Assembly (NCBI GenBank): GCA_900316955.1
Contig: ONEX01000002.1
Location: forward strand, 124,001 to 188,000
DNA from: an uncultured Bacteroidales bacterium
GTDB lineage: Bacteria > Bacteroidota > Bacteroidia > Bacteroidales > UBA932
Direction: 5' to 3'
DNA length: 64,000 nt
This document shows, one piece after another, positions 53,577 to 64,000 of this stretch. Position numbers and translations under genes: made by a program. Each line of letters opens with the position of its first letter. Position 1 is the stretch's first letter. The notes below the pieces were generated by a model. It did no database searches. It was given only the letters and a program-made list of their open reading frames with translations, and had not been told where the DNA came from.

Positions 53577-55403
53577 ATGAAAAAGATATCGTACATCCTG
53601 GCTTCCCTCACCGTCCTCGCCGCTTTCGTCTCCTGCGACAAGCAGCTGGCCGTGAAGAACGTGAACAACCAGACCACCTACGACTTCGGCAATACCGAGT
53701 CCGACCTCCAGGAGGCCGTGATCGCCTGCTACAACCGCATCCGCCTGGAGGGCACCTTCGCCCGCGTGGGCTACATGCACGACGTCGTCCGCGGCGACGA
53801 GGCCTGGAACCCCCAGAACGCCTGGTACCTTCCGGCCGACCACCTGAATTCCCCGGGCACCATCGACGTCACCGACCAGTGGATCTGGCGCGACTGCTTC
53901 CACGTGGTGAACCGCTGCAACTTCGTCCTCTCCAAGATCACCGGCGAGGAGGAGAACCTCAAGGACAGCTACAAGCGGATGCGCGGCGAGGCGCTGTTCC
54001 TCCGCGCCCTCGCCTACTATACGCTGGCCACCTATTACCAGACCGTTCCGCTGTTCACGGACTACGCCCAGTACGGCTCCCTGGAGACCATCTACTCCGA
54101 GAACGTGCCCCAGGACGAGATCCTGGACCAGGTGGAGAAGGACCTCACCGAGGCAATGACCCTCCTGCCCAAGCGCGATGTCGGCGGTGAATGGGCCAAG
54201 GGACGCGCCACCTGCGGCGCCGCCGCCGGCTACTACGCCCGCGTGCTGATGTTCCGCCACAAGTACAGCGAGGCCCTCACCGTCCTGAAGGACCTCCTGA
54301 ATTCCACGGACGGCGGCAGCGAGCGCTACGGCCACTATGAGCTGGTCGCCGACTACGGCGCCAACTTCCGCGAAGGCACCGCCGACGAGAACAACGTCGA
54401 GAGCCTGTTCGAGGTCCAGTTCATGGACTACGGCACCGGCGGCACCGACGAGGAATGGACCCCGGTGAACATCTCTTCCAACGCCACGCAGGGCCACGCC
54501 CTCGAGGCCAACTTCGGTCCCGGCAACTTCGGCGGCTGGAGCGACGTCGCGGTGAGCAACTGGCTCTACAACCTGTACAAGGCCGAGCGCTGCACCGACG
54601 GCCGCCTGGATCCCCGCCTGTACTGGACGGTCCTCTCCTACGAGGCCGAGTACAACACCTACACGGGCGTGGCGACGGCCGCCTACCCGAACGGCGACCC
54701 GCGCAAGAACGAGGCGTACCAGGTGGTCATCACCGACGCCAACAAGGGGATTCTCCGCACCAACAATGACAACGGCGGCATCCCGGTGGCCAAGTGGACC
54801 AACGCCCGCACCGGCCTGTACGGCAGCGTCGTCACGGGCCTGCACTGCGGCATCAACATCCGTCTGATGCGCTATGCCGACGTCCTCCTCCGTGCCGCCG
54901 AGTGCGAGAACGAGGTGAACGGTCCTACCCAGCAAGCCATCGACTGGATCAATGCGGTCCGCACCCGCGCCGCCCTCGCCCCGCTGCAGCTCTCCGCCTT
55001 CGCCGGCAACGCCAACAAGCTCTTCGAGCAGATCGCCAACGTCGAGCGCCCGAAGGAGTTCGGCCTGGAGAACGGCCGCGGCATCGACCTCATCCGCTGG
55101 GGCTTCTTCTACAACACCGACCGCCTGCGCCAGATTGCCGAGCACAGCCGCTACCTGTTCGAGAAATACGACAAGGACAATCCCGTGCCCGTCACGACCG
55201 AGAACCTCGCCGCCAAGAACGCCGGCTCCGGCATCCCCTGCACCGACGACTCCTACACCTCCTATTTCCGCGAGGGACACGAGTATTTCCCGATCTTCCA
55301 GGGCACGCTCAACGAGAACCCCAAACTGCACGGGAATTCCGCCAATACCAACACGTCCAACACGCCTTCCTGGCCCATCCGCCCGGTGACGTCCCTGAAC
55401 TAA
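53577..55403 (+). CDS. SusD-like starch/glycan-binding lipoprotein
   Basis: This 608-residue partner of SusC starts at ATG 53577, giving MKKISYILASLTVLAAFVSC with the lipobox Cys; an in-frame ATG at 53565 is less likely. SusD features are the TPR-like helices with RGEALFLRALAYYTLATYYQ near 143 and the C-terminal RagB/SusD region ([20 protein letters not shown] and WINAVRTRAALAPL). It ends FPIFQGTLNENPKL with a short tail. It captures oligosaccharide at the cell surface. Confidence 0.94.
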   Translation: MKKISYILASLTVLAAFVSCDKQLAVKNVNNQTTYDFGNTESDLQEAVIACYNRIRLEGTFARVGYMHDVVRGDEAWNPQNAWYLPADHLNSPGTIDVTDQWIWRDCFHVVNRCNFVLSKITGEEENLKDSYKRMRGEALFLRALAYYTLATYYQTVPLFTDYAQYGSLETIYSENVPQDEILDQVEKDLTEAMTLLPKRDVGGEWAKGRATCGAAAGYYARVLMFRHKYSEALTVLKDLLNSTDGGSERYGHYELVADYGANFREGTADENNVESLFEVQFMDYGTGGTDEEWTPVNISSNATQGHALEANFGPGNFGGWSDVAVSNWLYNLYKAERCTDGRLDPRLYWTVLSYEAEYNTYTGVATAAYPNGDPRKNEAYQVVITDANKGILRTNNDNGGIPVAKWTNARTGLYGSVVTGLHCGINIRLMRYADVLLRAAECENEVNGPTQQAIDWINAVRTRAALAPLQLSAFAGNANKLFEQIANVERPKEFGLENGRGIDLIRWGFFYNTDRLRQIAEHSRYLFEKYDKDNPVPVTTENLAAKNAGSGIPCTDDSYTSYFREGHEYFPIFQGTLNENPKLHGNSANTNTSNTPSWPIRPVTSLN

Positions 55404-55419
55404 GAAACGAAGAAGGATC

Positions 55420-57099
55420 ATGAAAAACAGACTCTATATCGCAGCGGCCCTCTGCGGCCTCCTGGCTGCCGCCTCCTGCACCAAGGACAACGGCGTGGGC
55501 ATCATGACCAAGGAAGACTACGAAGGCGCCGTCGAGAACGGCATCCCGACGTACGCCGACGACTACTCCCCCATCTCCAACTGGGATTTCCACCCGAACT
55601 GGAACCTGGCCAACGTCCACGACCCCTCCGTCGCCTACTATGACGGTTACTACTATATGTTCGGCACCTCCGCTTCGTACGGAAACGAGCACGACAAGGC
55701 CACCATCGGCCGTCAGTACCAGGGCAAGCGCTCCAAGGACCTCGTGAACTGGACCCATGTGTACGGGCCCATGAGCACCGCCCCGGCGTGGGTGAAGGAC
55801 TCCCTGAACAGCATCCGCGGCCGGATGGACCTGCCCGCCATCGAGAACCCCGTGTACGGGTACTGGGCGCCGGTCATCCGCGTGGTGGACGGCAAGCTCC
55901 GGATGTACTACAGCATCGTGGTGGACAACTGCATCAAGACCGGCGGCACCGGCTTCGACGGAAGCTGGACCGAGCGCGCCTTCATCGGCATGGCCGAGAC
56001 CACCGACCCGTCCAACCCGGACGCCTGGGAGGACAAGGGCTTCGTGGTGTGCTCCTCCACGGCCAAGGCCGCAAATGACTGGGGCCGCGCCAGCGCCGGC
56101 GGCGACTACGGCAACGCCTACTTCTACTACAACGCCATCGACCCGACGTACATCGTCGCCCCCGACGGCAAGCACTGGCTCATCTACGGTTCCTGGCACA
56201 GCGGTTTCGCGCTCCTGGAGATCAATCCCGCGACCGGTAAGCCCGTGAATACCCTCGGCAATCCGTGGGCCAACGGCGACGTCGCCGACCTCCAGTCCCG
56301 CTACGGCGTCCGCATCGCCACCCGTGTCCCGACCGGCACCTGGTCGCACTGGCAGGGCAGCGAAGCCCCGGAGATCATCTACAACAACGGCTACTACTAC
56401 CTGTTCATGGCCTATGACGGCCTGGACATCCCCTACAACACCCGCGTGGCCCGCAGCGAGAAGATCGAGGGCCCGTACTTTGACATCAAGGGGACCAACA
56501 TCACCGACGGCGGCGTGGCCTATCCCATCGTGACTCATCCGTACAAGTTCTCGCAAGGTGACGGCTGGGTGGGCATCTCCCACTGCGGCGTCTTCCAGCA
56601 GGACGGCACCGGCGACTGGTTCTACGCCTCGCAAGGCCGCCTTCCGGCCGGCGTGAACGGCAACGAGAGCTCCAACGCCCTGATGATGGGCCATATCCGC
56701 CGCATCGTCTGGTGCCCTTCCTCCGCCGACAGCCTCAACGACCTGTGGCCGATCGCCCTTCCGGAGCGCTACGCCGGCGTGGAAGGCGGCAAGGTGACCT
56801 CCGCGGAGATCGCCGGCACCTGGGAGCACATCAACCTCACGTACCAGCAGGGTGTGATGGATACCTCCGAGACGCTGACGCTCGCTTCCGGCGGCCAGAT
56901 GAGCGGCAAGTTCGACGGCACATGGACCTTCGACGAGAGCTCCCAGTATCTGACGCTTGCGCCCGACAAGGGCCCGAAAGTGGTCGTGGTCGTCGCCCGG
57001 GAGGCCGATTGGGAAGCCTCCCCGCGCCAGGCGACCCTCGTGTACGCCGGTACGGAGAAGACCCTGGACGCCACCTGGTGGGGAAAGAAGGTCAACTGA
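55420..57099 (+). CDS. GH43 arabinanase-like lipoprotein with C-terminal beta domain
   Basis: This 559-residue lipoprotein (signal MKNRLYIAAALCGLLAA, lipobox ASC) has a GH43 propeller. Catalytic acids are in NVHDPSVAYYDG (base), NAIDPTYIVAPDG (pKa Asp) and GSEAPEIIYNNG (acid Glu). It resembles endo-arabinanases of the larger GH43 subfamilies. After about residue 455 a separate beta-rich domain (AGTWEHINLTYQQGVMDTSE, then KFDGTWTFDESSQYLTLAPD) follows, typical of two-domain arabinanases. Attached to the outer membrane, it would cut arabinan for SusCD uptake. Confidence 0.88.
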   Translation: MKNRLYIAAALCGLLAAASCTKDNGVGIMTKEDYEGAVENGIPTYADDYSPISNWDFHPNWNLANVHDPSVAYYDGYYYMFGTSASYGNEHDKATIGRQYQGKRSKDLVNWTHVYGPMSTAPAWVKDSLNSIRGRMDLPAIENPVYGYWAPVIRVVDGKLRMYYSIVVDNCIKTGGTGFDGSWTERAFIGMAETTDPSNPDAWEDKGFVVCSSTAKAANDWGRASAGGDYGNAYFYYNAIDPTYIVAPDGKHWLIYGSWHSGFALLEINPATGKPVNTLGNPWANGDVADLQSRYGVRIATRVPTGTWSHWQGSEAPEIIYNNGYYYLFMAYDGLDIPYNTRVARSEKIEGPYFDIKGTNITDGGVAYPIVTHPYKFSQGDGWVGISHCGVFQQDGTGDWFYASQGRLPAGVNGNESSNALMMGHIRRIVWCPSSADSLNDLWPIALPERYAGVEGGKVTSAEIAGTWEHINLTYQQGVMDTSETLTLASGGQMSGKFDGTWTFDESSQYLTLAPDKGPKVVVVVAREADWEASPRQATLVYAGTEKTLDATWWGKKVN

Positions 57100-57175
57100 C
57101 CTTCTTTCCCGGAGAATTGGTTTGTTCTTCATAGCAAATGAACCATTTTTCACACCCGATACGCGAGAAAAGGAC

Positions 57176-57183
57176 TATTTTTG
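57176..57183 (+). promoter_or_regulatory. -7 element TATTTTTG upstream of the second GH51 gene
   Basis: A TAnnTTTG match 31 nt before the ATG at 57214, in a 114-nt gap following the susCD/GH43 genes. It suggests an internal promoter for the GH51-GH43 pair. CAAATGAAC at 57135-57143 repeats nine bases of the operator-copy-1 region but lacks its TCCACC part. Confidence 0.45.
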
Positions 57184-57213
57184 CGTATTGAGACTAATAA
57201 CTTGATAATAATT

Positions 57214-58752
57214 ATGATAAAGAAGACTCTGACCCTCATCGCAGCGCTTGCCGCCGCCCTGGCCGCCACGGCGCAGGTCAAGGTTTCCGTCCACGAGACG
57301 GCGCAGGACCAGCCGGTCATCCCGGCCGAAATCTACGGACAGTTCTCCGAGCACCTCGGGAAGTGCATCTACGAGGGCATCTGGGTGGGCAAGGATTCCT
57401 CCATCCCGAACGTGGACGGTTACCGCACGGACGTGCTGGAGGCCTTCAAGGCCCTGAAAGTCCCCGTGCTCCGCTGGCCGGGCGGCTGCTTCGGCGACGA
57501 GTACCACTGGATGGACGGCATCGGCCCGCAGGAGAACCGCAAGAAGCTCGTGAACAACAACTGGGGCAGCACGGTGGAGGACAACTCCTTCGGCACCCAC
57601 GAGTTCCTGAACCTCTGTGAGATGCTGGGCATCGAGCCCTACATCTCCGGCAACGTGGGTTCCGGCACCGTCGAGGAGCTGGCCAAGTGGGTCGAATACA
57701 TGACCGCCAAGGAAGGTTCCATGGCCGAGCTCCGCGCCAAGAACGGCCGCAAGGAGCCCTGGAAGGTCAAGTACCTCGGCGTCGGCAACGAAAGCTGGGG
57801 CTGCGGCGGCGACATGACCGCGGACTACTACTCCGACGTGTACAAGCGCTACGCCCTCTACGCCCGCAACTACAGCGGCAACCGCCTGTACAAGGTGGCC
57901 TGCGGCGCTTCCGACTACGACTACAACTGGACGAAGGTGATGATGCAGAACGCCCGCACGAAGATGGACGCCCTGTCCCTGCACTACTACACCTGCAAGG
58001 GCTGGACGGGCAGCAAGGGCTCCGCGACGCAGTTCACCACCGAGGAGTACTACAACGTCCTCGCGAAGACCTGCGAGATCGAGGAGGTCCTGAAGAACCA
58101 CTTCGCCATCATGGACGCCTACGACCCGGACAAGAAGGTCGCCCTCATCCTGGACGAGTGGGGCACCTGGTTCGACGTGGAGCCCGGCACCAACCCCGGC
58201 TGGCTGTTCCAGCAGAACACCATGCGTGACGCGATGGTCGCGGCCCTGAACCTCAACATCTTCCAGAAGCACACCGACCGCCTGAAGATGGCGAACATCG
58301 CCCAGATCGTGAACGTCCTGCAGGCCATGGTCCTCACCGACGGCGAGAAGATGGTCCTCACCCCGACCTACCACGTCTTCCGGATGTTCAATGTCCATCA
58401 GAAGGCCACCTACGTCCCTTCCGACTACACGACCGGCAACATCGTCTCCGCCGAGGGCCGGATCATGGACGACTTCAGCGCCTGCGCCTCCCGCGACGCC
58501 GCCGGCAAGCTCCATGTCTCCCTGGCGAACCCGTACCTGGACAAGCCCGTCACCGTGGAACTCGCCTTCGACCAGCTGAAGCCGAAGACCGTCACCGGTG
58601 AGATCCTCAAGGCCGACAGGATCAACGCGTACAACGAGTTCGGCAAGGCCCCGGCCGTCGCTCCCGTTGCCTTCACCGGCGCAAAGGCCACCGGCAAGGG
58701 CGTGAAACTCACCCTGCCCGCCGCCTCCGTCATCGTTCTGGAAATCCAATAA
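57214..58752 (+). CDS. GH51 alpha-L-arabinofuranosidase (512 aa)
   Basis: The ATG at 57214 gives [20 protein letters not shown] with cleavage near AQ; an earlier in-frame start sits on the promoter. The classical GH51 layout follows: [19 protein letters not shown] near 25, [19 protein letters not shown], acid/base Glu in [22 protein letters not shown], and nucleophile Glu in [17 protein letters not shown]-terminal beta-sandwich completes it. Periplasmic release of arabinose from arabino-oligosaccharides is the likely role. It is 4 nt upstream of the GH43 lipoprotein gene. Confidence 0.94.
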   Translation: MIKKTLTLIAALAAALAATAQVKVSVHETAQDQPVIPAEIYGQFSEHLGKCIYEGIWVGKDSSIPNVDGYRTDVLEAFKALKVPVLRWPGGCFGDEYHWMDGIGPQENRKKLVNNNWGSTVEDNSFGTHEFLNLCEMLGIEPYISGNVGSGTVEELAKWVEYMTAKEGSMAELRAKNGRKEPWKVKYLGVGNESWGCGGDMTADYYSDVYKRYALYARNYSGNRLYKVACGASDYDYNWTKVMMQNARTKMDALSLHYYTCKGWTGSKGSATQFTTEEYYNVLAKTCEIEEVLKNHFAIMDAYDPDKKVALILDEWGTWFDVEPGTNPGWLFQQNTMRDAMVAALNLNIFQKHTDRLKMANIAQIVNVLQAMVLTDGEKMVLTPTYHVFRMFNVHQKATYVPSDYTTGNIVSAEGRIMDDFSACASRDAAGKLHVSLANPYLDKPVTVELAFDQLKPKTVTGEILKADRINAYNEFGKAPAVAPVAFTGAKATGKGVKLTLPAASVIVLEIQ

Positions 58753-58756
58753 TACG

Positions 58757-60364
58757 ATGAAACACAGTCTCTTACTGCTTGCAGCCTGCCTCGTCCTCGC
58801 GGCAGGCTGCACTGCGTCACCGAAGGAACAGGTGGCCGTCAATCCGCTGACCTACACGGACATTCCCGACCCGGACATCATCCGTGTGGGGGAAGACTAC
58901 TACATGGTCTCCACCACGATGTACTTCTGCCCGGGCGCGCCCATCATGCACTCCCGTGACCTCGTGCATTGGGAGATTGTGAACTACATTTACGACGTCA
59001 TCGAGGACGATGACATCTACAACCTCCGGGACGGCCGGAACGCCTATGGCAAGGGCCAGTGGGCGACGACGCTCCGCTACCACGACGGCACCTACTACGC
59101 CCTGTTCGTCGCGAATGACCAGCAGAAGACGTACATGTACCGCACGAAGGACATCGTGAACGGTCCGTGGGAACGGAATGTGATCGAAGGCTACTTCATG
59201 CACGACGCCTCCCTGCTGTTCGACGACGGCCGCCTCTGGGTGGTCTGGGGCAACGGCGACCTGCACCTCGTGGAACTCGAGCCGGACGGCAGCGCCGTCA
59301 AGGCCGGCGCGGAAGCCGAGCTCCTCATCGAGTCCCCGCGCGAGGGCTGGAACCTCCGGGCGGAAGGCGCCCATTTCTATCACATCGGCGATTACTACTA
59401 CGTGCTGGAGATCGACTGGCCGCGGGACAAGCCACGCACGGCCACCATCTGGCGCAGCAAGGACATCCACGGACCGTATGAGTCCAAGGTCGTGCTGCAG
59501 GGCACCCTGGGCGGCCGCGGCGACGGCATCGCGCAGGGCCCGATCGTCGAGACGCAGAACGGCGACTGGTACGCCGTCCAGTTCCAGGACCACGGCGCCG
59601 TGGGCCGCATCCCCTGCCTCCAGCCCGTCACCTGGGTGGACGGCTGGCCGATGATGGGCGAAAACGGCGTCCCGCTGGAGGAAGTGACCGTGAACCTGCC
59701 GCCGCAGGGCCGCGACTACGTGTGGGACAACGACGAGTTCGACAGCGACAAGCTGGCGCTCGTCTGGCAGTGGAACCACAAGGCGCCCGAAGGCTGGTCG
59801 CTCACCGAGCGGCCGGGCTGGCTGCGGCTGCGCGCCACGAAGGCCACCGGCCTCGCAGACGCCCGCGGCACGCTCACCCAGCGCACCGTCGGCCCCCGCT
59901 GCATCAGCGAGGTGCTGCTGGACGCGTCCGGGATGAAGCCCGGCGACGAGGCGGGTCTCGCCGCTTTCCAGAGCGCCAGCGCCCGCATCGGCGTCCGCGT
60001 CTCCCCGACCGGCCAGCGCTTCATCGTCCTGCACGAGAACGCCCGCGTCTTCGCGCGCGGCGAGGACGGCAGGCCCACCTTCGAGAGAAAGGACCAGGAC
60101 GTGGGCGTCGGCTTCCTGGAAGGCGACCAGGTCTGGCTCCGCATCAACTACATCTTCACACCGCAGGAGGACGGCGAGGAGGCCGATACGGCCTACTTCA
60201 GCTACTCGTACGACGGGGAGGAGTGGCTCGAATTCCCCTTCTCGCTCTCCATGCGCTTCTCGCTGGACTACTTCACCGGCTACCGCAGCGCCCTGTACAA
60301 CTACGCCACCCTCGAGGAGGGCGGCATCGCGGACTTCGACTGGTTCCACCAGCGGGTCTATTGA
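58757..60364 (+). CDS. GH43 beta-xylosidase/arabinofuranosidase-like lipoprotein
   Basis: This 535-residue lipoprotein has signal MKHSLLLLAACLVL and lipobox AAGC. The GH43 propeller has IPDPDIIRVGEDYYMVSTTM (base Asp), YFMHDASLLFDDG (pKa Asp) and RAEGAHFYHIGDYYYVLEI (acid Glu). From about residue 330 a concanavalin-like C-terminal domain follows (WNHKAPEGWSLTERPGWLRL, then RTVGPRCISEVLLDASGMKP), as in beta-xylosidases with a XynB-type C-terminal domain. It is cotranscribed with the GH51 gene and terminated at 60415-60444. Substrate (xylan versus arabinan) is uncertain. Confidence 0.9.
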   Translation: MKHSLLLLAACLVLAAGCTASPKEQVAVNPLTYTDIPDPDIIRVGEDYYMVSTTMYFCPGAPIMHSRDLVHWEIVNYIYDVIEDDDIYNLRDGRNAYGKGQWATTLRYHDGTYYALFVANDQQKTYMYRTKDIVNGPWERNVIEGYFMHDASLLFDDGRLWVVWGNGDLHLVELEPDGSAVKAGAEAELLIESPREGWNLRAEGAHFYHIGDYYYVLEIDWPRDKPRTATIWRSKDIHGPYESKVVLQGTLGGRGDGIAQGPIVETQNGDWYAVQFQDHGAVGRIPCLQPVTWVDGWPMMGENGVPLEEVTVNLPPQGRDYVWDNDEFDSDKLALVWQWNHKAPEGWSLTERPGWLRLRATKATGLADARGTLTQRTVGPRCISEVLLDASGMKPGDEAGLAAFQSASARIGVRVSPTGQRFIVLHENARVFARGEDGRPTFERKDQDVGVGFLEGDQVWLRINYIFTPQEDGEEADTAYFSYSYDGEEWLEFPFSLSMRFSLDYFTGYRSALYNYATLEEGGIADFDWFHQRVY

Positions 60365-60414
60365 GATCCGAACGCTAGTTAACCTAAAGATATACCCACT
60401 ATCAAGTAGCAAGA

Positions 60415-60444
60415 AACCCCCTGGGAAGGCTTTCCCAGGGGGTT
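60415..60444. terminator. Bidirectional terminator between GH43 and the esterase
   Basis: AACCCCCTGGGAA (60415-60427) and TTCCCAGGGGGTT (60432-60444) form a perfect 13-bp stem with a 4-nt loop, between converging genes. Confidence 0.85.
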
Positions 60445-60463
60445 CCCCATGCTCGGGCCCCGG

Positions 60464-61591
<1,128 letters not shown>

Positions 61592-61608
61592 TAAAAATAA
61601 CCAATACC

Positions 61609-64000
61609 ATGAAACGGATCCTCTCTTTTTCCCTGACTCTTCTGGCTTTCCTGCCCATCCTGGCGCAAAATCCCATCATCGGCACCTCCTACACGCCCGA
61701 CCCGGCACCCTACGTGCACGGGGACAAGGTGTACCTGTTCGTGGACCATGACGAGGACGACGCCGTCTATTTCAAGATGAAGGACTGGCTGCTGTACAGC
61801 ACGGAGGACATGGTGAACTGGACCTACCTCGGCGCGCCCGTGTCCACGGCCACGTTCCCGTGGGCCTTCCAGGGCGACCGCGCCTGGGCCTCGCAGGCCG
61901 TGGAACGGAACGGGAAATGGTACTGGTACGTGTGCCTGACCGAGGCCGCCACCCGGGCGGACGCCCTCGCCGTGGCGGTCGCGGACCGGCCCGAAGGGCC
62001 CTACACCGACGCCATCGGCGGCCCGCTCGCGACCGGGTTCTCGTTCATCGACCCGACCGTCTTCATCGACGATGACGGCACGCCGTGGCTGTTCTGGGGC
62101 AACAAGGGCTGCTGGTACGGCCGCCTGGGGGATGACATGGTCTCCTTCCCGGACGGCTGGAAGGAAGTCCCCGGCTTCCACGATCCCGCCTGCTTCGGTC
62201 CCGAGTCCATGAAACCGGACTGGTCCGACGGCGGCAAGGAGAAGATGATGGTCGGCTACGAGGAAGGCCCCTGGCTCATGAAGCGGGGCGACACCTACTA
62301 CCTGTCGTATCCCGCCGGCGGCGTGCCGGAGCACATGGCCTATTCCACGGCGAAATCCATCCATGGGCCTTGGACCTACCGCGGTCGGATCATGGACGAG
62401 GCGGAGAACAGCTTCACCATCCACGGCGGCAACATCACCTTCCGCGGGCACGATTACATGTTCTACCACAACGGCAAGCTGCCCAACGGCGGCGGTTTCC
62501 ACCGGTCCACCTGCGTGGAGGAATTCACCTTCGGGGCCGACGGTTCCATCCCCTTCATCCCCTTCACGGAAAAGGGCGTGGAACCCCTCCAGACCCTGAA
62601 TCCCTACGTGATGACCCAGGCCGAGACCATGGCCGCCTCCTATGGGCTCAAGACGGACCGCACCGCCGGCAGCCGCCACTGGGTGACCTCCGTCCACAAC
62701 GGCGACTGGCTCAAGGTCCGGAATGTCGATTTCGGCGACGAGCCCGCCGTCCTCGTGTCGCTGGAGATGCTCAACTTCAAGAATCCCGGCACCGTGGACT
62801 TCTACCTGGACGAGCTGGGCGGCCGTCCGATCGCTTCGGTTCCCGTCAACGGCGAGAACATGCTGGTCAAGGCGTCCGTCTCCCCCCGGGCGAAGGGCGT
62901 GCACGACCTGTACCTGATGTTCCGCGGCGGCGACGAGGAACTCTTCGACCTGGACTGGTGGGTGTTCAACCACCACCTGAACATGCCCATCATCCAGACC
63001 AAGTTCACGGCGGACCCGGCGCCGATGGTGTATGACGGCACGGTGTACCTGTACACCACGCACGACGAGGACGGCGCGAAAGGCTTCCAGATGTTCGACT
63101 GGCTCCTCTACACCTCCACCGACATGGTCAACTGGACGGACCACGGGGCCGTGGCCTCGCTGGACAGCTTCGCCTGGTACGACGGCAAGAACGGCGCCTG
63201 GGCCGAGTGCGTGGTGGAGCGGAACGGAAAGTTCTACATGTACTGCCCCATCCACGGGCACGGCATCGGCGTGCTGGTCGCAGATTCGCCCTTCGGTCCC
63301 TTCAAGGACCCGATCGGGCAGCCGCTCGTGTGGCAGAAGGAGCACTGGGAGGACATCGACCCTTCCGTGTTCGTCGATGACGACGGCCAGGCCTACATGT
63401 ACTGGGGCAACCCGCATGTGTACTGGTGCCGGCTGAACGAAGACATGATTTCCGTCGATGGCGAGATCCACCGGATCGAGTATCCCATCGACACGTACCA
63501 GGAAGGTCCCTGGTTCTACAAGCACGACGGGAAGTATTACCTCGCGTTCGCGTCCACCTGCTGCCCGGAGGGCATCGGGTACGCGATGAGCGACTCCCCC
63601 GTCGGCCCGTGGAAGTCCATGGGCGCGATCATGGACCGCACCTGGCGCACCCGGGGCAACCATCCCGGCATCATCGAGTACAAGGGGCAGTCCTACGTGT
63701 TCGGCCTCAACTACGACCTGCATCACCTGGAAACCTTCCAGCACGCGGAACAGCGGAGCGTTTCCGTCGCGCCCTTGTACTACGAGCCCGACGGCTCCAT
63801 CCGCAAGGTCCCGTACTGGCTGGACAACGTCGTGGAACAGGTGGAAGCCTTCAATCCCTACCGCAAGGTGGAAGCCGAGACGATGGCCTGGGGCTACGGC
63901 CTCAAGACGGACGTCGTGGAGGGCCGTGGCATCGTCCTCCGCGACATCGACGAAGGCGAGCACCTGCTCCTGAAGGGCGTCGATTTCGGCAAGGGCGCCC
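61609..64000 (+). CDS. GH43-CBM6-GH43-CBM6 tandem enzyme, partial (runs off window)
   Basis: The ATG at 61609 gives signal peptide MKRILSFSLTLLAFLPILAQ; the frame is open to the window end (797 codons). GH43 domain 1 (about 25-330) has SYTPDPAPYVHGDKVYLFVD, SFIDPTVFIDDDG and YEEGPWLMKRGD. A CBM6-like module (about 335-450, QAETMAASYGLKTDRTAG to LDWWVFN) follows. GH43 domain 2 (about 455-745) has FTADPAPMVYDGTVYLYTTH, EDIDPSVFVDDDG and YQEGPWFYKHDG. A second CBM6-like module begins VEAETMAWGYGLKTDVVEG. All six catalytic acids are present, so both catalytic units should be active. The halves are clearly homologous. Confidence 0.9.
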   Translation, partial: MKRILSFSLTLLAFLPILAQNPIIGTSYTPDPAPYVHGDKVYLFVDHDEDDAVYFKMKDWLLYSTEDMVNWTYLGAPVSTATFPWAFQGDRAWASQAVERNGKWYWYVCLTEAATRADALAVAVADRPEGPYTDAIGGPLATGFSFIDPTVFIDDDGTPWLFWGNKGCWYGRLGDDMVSFPDGWKEVPGFHDPACFGPESMKPDWSDGGKEKMMVGYEEGPWLMKRGDTYYLSYPAGGVPEHMAYSTAKSIHGPWTYRGRIMDEAENSFTIHGGNITFRGHDYMFYHNGKLPNGGGFHRSTCVEEFTFGADGSIPFIPFTEKGVEPLQTLNPYVMTQAETMAASYGLKTDRTAGSRHWVTSVHNGDWLKVRNVDFGDEPAVLVSLEMLNFKNPGTVDFYLDELGGRPIASVPVNGENMLVKASVSPRAKGVHDLYLMFRGGDEELFDLDWWVFNHHLNMPIIQTKFTADPAPMVYDGTVYLYTTHDEDGAKGFQMFDWLLYTSTDMVNWTDHGAVASLDSFAWYDGKNGAWAECVVERNGKFYMYCPIHGHGIGVLVADSPFGPFKDPIGQPLVWQKEHWEDIDPSVFVDDDGQAYMYWGNPHVYWCRLNEDMISVDGEIHRIEYPIDTYQEGPWFYKHDGKYYLAFASTCCPEGIGYAMSDSPVGPWKSMGAIMDRTWRTRGNHPGIIEYKGQSYVFGLNYDLHHLETFQHAEQRSVSVAPLYYEPDGSIRKVPYWLDNVVEQVEAFNPYRKVEAETMAWGYGLKTDVVEGRGIVLRDIDEGEHLLLKGVDFGKGA

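Noticed and set aside
47796-55421. A 2541-codon open frame on the minus strand across the glycan-binding, SusC and SusD genes
   Set aside because: It is antisense to three well-supported genes. GC-rich third positions remove stop codons on the opposite strand; composition is dominated by Val/Gly/Ala/Asp/His repeats with no domain.

Overview
The window is 64 kb of GC-rich chromosome from a member of the Bacteroidales, probably an uncultured gut or rumen fermenter. The assignment rests on Bacteroidota-type promoters (TAnnTTTG at -7, several with TTG/TTTG 19-22 nt upstream), a SusC/SusD pair, lipoproteins with Bacteroidota-style signal peptides, a regulator with Reg_prop/Y_Y_Y/AraC modules, and housekeeping families such as DUF3127 and a 306-residue SerA. 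Species cannot be named from sequence alone. No rRNA, tRNA or CRISPR array was seen.

Layout. 1-2126: an NtrC-type response regulator cut by the window edge, then cmk-ispH. 2127-4700: an AT-richer accessory stretch with palindromic repeats, a 55-residue peptide gene and a fimbrillin-like lipoprotein. 4709-7315: lptB and dnaX. 7408-11855: a second small-peptide/lipoprotein pair, a secreted protein of unknown function and an M16 peptidase. 11973-17359: band-7 protein, metG, dnaG and a small membrane protein. 17434-20065: hydG and hydF, the [FeFe]-hydrogenase maturases. 20088-22006: an ABC exporter. 22013-30300: a hydrogenase locus, with structural genes hydD-hydB-hydA-hydC followed by a sensory/regulatory set (two DRTGG proteins, two HATPase proteins, a PHP protein and a HydS-like [FeFe]-hydrogenase homologue). 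30503-41664: housekeeping genes (DUF3127, FKBP, recQ, DUF1015, serA, serC, IMPACT family, miaA) interrupted by a REP-associated tyrosine transposase with palindromic repeats on both sides. 41654-64000: an arabinan/arabinoxylan utilisation locus with a kinase-less transmembrane AraC regulator, SusC/SusD, a surface glycan-binding protein with three repeated modules, two GH51, three GH43 enzymes, a CE1-like esterase and a GH43-CBM6-GH43-CBM6 enzyme cut by the window end.

How it fits together. The carbohydrate locus would release and import arabinose/xylose oligosaccharides. The HydABCD complex would reoxidise NADH and ferredoxin by making H2, with HydG and HydF building its H-cluster (hydE is not in the window), and the HydS module plausibly senses H2 or redox state.

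The least expected signals are two distinct palindromic repeat families. One has variable GC-rich arms around an AT-rich core, is strictly intergenic here, and flanks the transposase gene. The other is a covarying hairpin (type cgtCAT-stem-CTTGA-stem-ATCt) that sits only inside reading frames (M16 peptidase, metG, hydF), adds in-frame peptide, and in hydF occupies the place where the GTPase G4/G5 motifs should be. Also notable are a candidate operator shared by the two carbohydrate-locus promoters and a cysteine-free ferredoxin-fold HydD.
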